64,000 nucleotides of DNA, from assembly GCF_001752365.1 (NCBI RefSeq), contig NZ_MEIY01000001.1, positions 1,561,044 through 1,625,043 of the forward strand, given 5' to 3'. This document shows, in pieces, positions 62,034-64,000 of the stretch. Position numbers and translations under genes: made by a program. Positions within the stretch are counted from its first letter, which is position 1; every line of letters begins with the position of its first letter. The stretch comes from Marinobacter sp. X15-166B. GTDB lineage: Bacteria; Pseudomonadota; Gammaproteobacteria; Pseudomonadales; Oleiphilaceae. Under the pieces are notes generated by a model that had not been told where the DNA came from, searched no databases, and saw only the letters and a program-made list of their open reading frames with translations.

Positions 62034-62804
62034 ATGACTCAGAGACTCGCAAACAAAGTGGCCATAGTCACCGGTGGGGGCACCGGTATTGGTGCCGCGA
62101 CCGCTACCCGTATGGCTGAAGAAGGCGCTACCGTAGTGGTGTTCGGTCGCCGCGAAGCCCCGCTGAAGGATGTCGTGGCCAGTATCGTCGAAAACGGCGG
62201 CAAGGCCGACTATCGGGTTGCCGATGTCAGCGACGAAGCCGCGTTTGTCAGCGCCATCGACGAGGTGGTCAGTGACTACGGCAAACTGGACATCATGGTC
62301 AACAACGCGGCCGCCTTTACCTGGGGGGCGCTGACCGAGATGACCACGGAAGACTGGCATGCCAACTTCAAGACCACCGTCGACGGCACCTTCTGGGGCA
62401 CTCGCCGGGCCATGCAGCTGATGCAGAAAAACGGCGGTTCCATTGTCAACCTGTCGTCCATTTGTGGCGTGTTCGGTACCGCCTGGATGTCCGGATATTC
62501 CGCGGCCAAAGCCGCAGTGACCAACTTCAGCCGGGCGGCCGCCTCGGAAGGTGCCGCCGCCAACATCCGCTGTAATGTGGTGATTCCCGGGGTGATCGAG
62601 ACCGATGCGACCGCCGGTATGCTCAGCGACGATACCGCACGGGCCAACACCGCCAAGCTGATTCCGCTGCAACGGGTCGGGCATGCCACAGAGCTGGCCA
62701 ACGCGGTGTTGTTCCTGGCCTCCGATGAAGCCTCGTACATTACCGGCGCCACCCTGGCGGTGGACGGTGGCCGCAGTTCCGATCTGTATACCGCGATGGA
62801 TTAA
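62034..62804 (+). CDS. SDR-family dehydrogenase
   Basis: 256 residues, ATG after AAGGAGCAGC. TGGGTGIGAATATRM near 14, NNAAAFTWGAL near 91 (an Ala in place of Gly in the NNAG motif) and YSAAKAAVTNFSRA near 154 with NLSSICGVFG. It ends with GATLAVDGGRSSDLY. The tandem with the preceding SDR suggests two stereospecific steps at one position, such as oxidation and reduction of a hydroxysteroid (inference). Confidence 0.83.
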   Translation: MTQRLANKVAIVTGGGTGIGAATATRMAEEGATVVVFGRREAPLKDVVASIVENGGKADYRVADVSDEAAFVSAIDEVVSDYGKLDIMVNNAAAFTWGALTEMTTEDWHANFKTTVDGTFWGTRRAMQLMQKNGGSIVNLSSICGVFGTAWMSGYSAAKAAVTNFSRAAASEGAAANIRCNVVIPGVIETDATAGMLSDDTARANTAKLIPLQRVGHATELANAVLFLASDEASYITGATLAVDGGRSSDLYTAMD

Positions 62805-62865
62805 CCGACCGGTTCAGACCGGGCAAGACAAAGACTTCGTTGCATTAAAACAGAGACCGGACACC

Positions 62866-63495
62866 ATGGAACAGAACGAACTGCTGGCGCGACTTGACCG
62901 ATTGGAATCGACCGAAGCCATTCGCCAGCTGGCGGGCAAATATTCCCTGTCGCTGGACATGCGCGATCTGGACGCCCATGTGGGACTGTTCGCCCCCGAT
63001 ATCCGCGTGGGCGGCGGCAAAACCGGCCGGGCGGAACTGAAAGCCTGGGTTGACGACACCCTGCGGCACCAGTTTACCGGCACCTCCCATCATATTGGCC
63101 AGCACATTATCGAATTCACCGATCCGGATCATGCCATCGGCGTGGTCTATTCCAAAAACGAGCATGAAACCGGCGCCGAGTGGGTGATCATGCAGATGCT
63201 GTATTGGGATGATTACGAGCGGATTGATGGCGAGTGGTATTTTCGTCGGCGCCTGCCGTGTTACTGGTACGCCACGGATCTCAACAAGCCGCCGATCGGT
63301 GACATGAAAATGCGCTGGCCCGGCCGGGAACCCTACCAGGGTACCTTTCACGACCTGTTTCCGTCGTGGCAGGAATTCTGGCGCCAGGCGCCAGACCACG
63401 ACACGCTGCCCGAAGTTGCCGAGCCCCAGCCACTGGATGGCTTCTTGAAAGGTATGCGGCGTGGCGCGCCGACGCCCAAAATCCGGGTACGTTAA
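62866..63495 (+). CDS. NTF2-fold (SnoaL-like) protein
   Basis: 209 residues. Helical start LLARLDRLESTEAIRQLAGKY then a cone-shaped beta sheet pattern (EWVIMQMLYWDDYERIDGEWYFRRRL near 105-130). Y26 and D31 repeat the BaiE Tyr/Asp spacing and two His pairs (H75, H76 and H80) lie where BaiE has its catalytic His. A steroid dehydratase or ketosteroid isomerase-type reaction is plausible. It has an unusual C-terminal extension of about 70 residues after the fold. Unrelated enzymes also use this fold. Confidence 0.72.
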   Translation: MEQNELLARLDRLESTEAIRQLAGKYSLSLDMRDLDAHVGLFAPDIRVGGGKTGRAELKAWVDDTLRHQFTGTSHHIGQHIIEFTDPDHAIGVVYSKNEHETGAEWVIMQMLYWDDYERIDGEWYFRRRLPCYWYATDLNKPPIGDMKMRWPGREPYQGTFHDLFPSWQEFWRQAPDHDTLPEVAEPQPLDGFLKGMRRGAPTPKIRVR

Positions 63496-63504
63496 GGAGG
63501 TCCT

Positions 63505-64000
63505 ATGAGTAAGTTGTTTGAGCCGGCCCGGTTTGGCGAGCTGGCGCTGAAAAACCGGGTGGTGATGGCGCCGATGACCCGCAGCCGGTCTACCGACCAG
63601 GCGGTGCCCACCCCGGAAATGGTGGACTATTACGCCCAGCGCGCGGGTGCCGGGCTGATCATAGCCGAGGGCACCGCGCCGTCCGCCGATGGTCTCGGCT
63701 ACTGTCGCACCCCCGGTATTTACAACGCCGGGCAGATCGCCGCCTGGCGCAAGGTCACCGATGCGGTGCACGCCGCCGGTGGCTGCATCGTACTGCAACT
63801 GATGCACTGTGGCCGGGTGGCTACCCACTACAATAAGCCCGCGGGCACGGACACGGTGGCACCCTCCGCCCTCAAAGCCGAGGTTGAACTGTTTACCGAT
63901 GCCGTGGGCATGGCCCCGACCGATACGCCCCGGGAGCTGAGCACCAGTGAAGTGTACGGGGTGATTGAGGAATACCGGCAAGCGGCCATCAACGCTCGCG
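63505..64000 (+). CDS. Old yellow enzyme-type ene-reductase, N-terminal part (runs off the window)
   Basis: ATG 63505 after a strong AAGGAGG. The visible 165 residues begin LFEPARFGELALKNRVVMAPMTRSRS and contain IVLQLMHCGRVATHYNKP near 95, the FMN-binding barrel of NemA/OYE enzymes. Unlike the protein at 18213 it shows no sign yet of Fe-S extension. Probably reduces an activated double bond of a keto-steroid. The gene continues past the window end. Confidence 0.85.
   Translation, partial: MSKLFEPARFGELALKNRVVMAPMTRSRSTDQAVPTPEMVDYYAQRAGAGLIIAEGTAPSADGLGYCRTPGIYNAGQIAAWRKVTDAVHAAGGCIVLQLMHCGRVATHYNKPAGTDTVAPSALKAEVELFTDAVGMAPTDTPRELSTSEVYGVIEEYRQAAINAR

Noticed and set aside
1..64000. tRNA, rRNA, CRISPR array, insertion sequence, integrase or phage genes
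   Set aside because: None recognised on either strand; no transposase or integrase motifs, no regularly spaced repeats. Gene content is coherent and shows no sign of recent insertion.

Overview
The window is almost wall to wall a steroid catabolism locus from a GC-rich Gram-negative bacterium. The outer-membrane DUF1302/DUF1329 proteins, the proteobacterial steroid gene repertoire and the codon style suggest a gammaproteobacterium; a marine Spongiibacteraceae/Cellvibrionales-type steroid degrader is my guess, not a demonstrated assignment. No tRNA, rRNA, CRISPR array, prophage or insertion sequence was recognised. The product is aerobic 9,10-seco ring opening, side-chain removal and C/D-ring beta-oxidation.

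Layout. 1-9.5 kb: SDR (partial) and hsaB on the minus strand, divergent from an aldehyde dehydrogenase and a chemoreceptor, then hsaA-kstD-SDR-kshB (ring A/B attack). 9.6-12.6 kb: first DUF1302-DUF1329 outer-membrane pair. 12.8-18.1 kb: a BaiE-like NTF2-fold protein, a 59-residue small exported protein, and an acyl-CoA dehydrogenase pair with an acyl-CoA ligase. 18.2-22.6 kb (minus): BaiCD/TMADH-type Fe-S flavoenzyme, hsaD and an MFS transporter. 22.8-28.9 kb: FATP-type ligase, MBL-fold hydrolase and the second DUF1302-DUF1329 pair. 29.1-31.3 kb: Ltp2-like aldolase with a DUF35-MaoC fusion. 31.5-46.1 kb: a 15-gene operon hsaC-ipdA-ipdB-ech-ipdC-echA20-two acyl-CoA dehydrogenases-fadA6-SDR-two acyl-CoA dehydrogenases-ipdF-maoC-thiolase for C/D-ring degradation. 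46.4-51.2 kb: YCF48-like propeller, RND transporter and a LuxR-type regulator. 51.3-59.6 kb: fadD3, a crotonase, SDR, and a chsH2-chsE-chsH1-ltp2-chsE side-chain module. 59.7-64 kb: KstD-like flavoprotein, two SDRs, NTF2-fold protein and a partial OYE.

How it works together. KstD and KshB (KshA is not in the window) open ring B; HsaAB, HsaC and HsaD hydroxylate, cleave and hydrolyse ring A; FadD3, IpdF, IpdC, EchA20, IpdAB, FadA6 and paired acyl-CoA dehydrogenases consume the remaining rings. Two separate retro-aldolase modules plus an aldehyde dehydrogenase suggest two aldolytic side-chain cuts, as in bile-acid side-chain degradation. Two outer-membrane pairs plus the propeller/RND pair look like a trans-envelope system for a hydrophobic substrate.

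The most striking non-coding signal is an 18-bp box, consensus TAGTCtnnnngGACGATG, found at 13 good positions and one weak one, nearly always 55-76 bp before the first gene of a transcription unit. It defines a shared regulon; the LuxR-type protein encoded at 49963-51210 is the obvious candidate to bind it.
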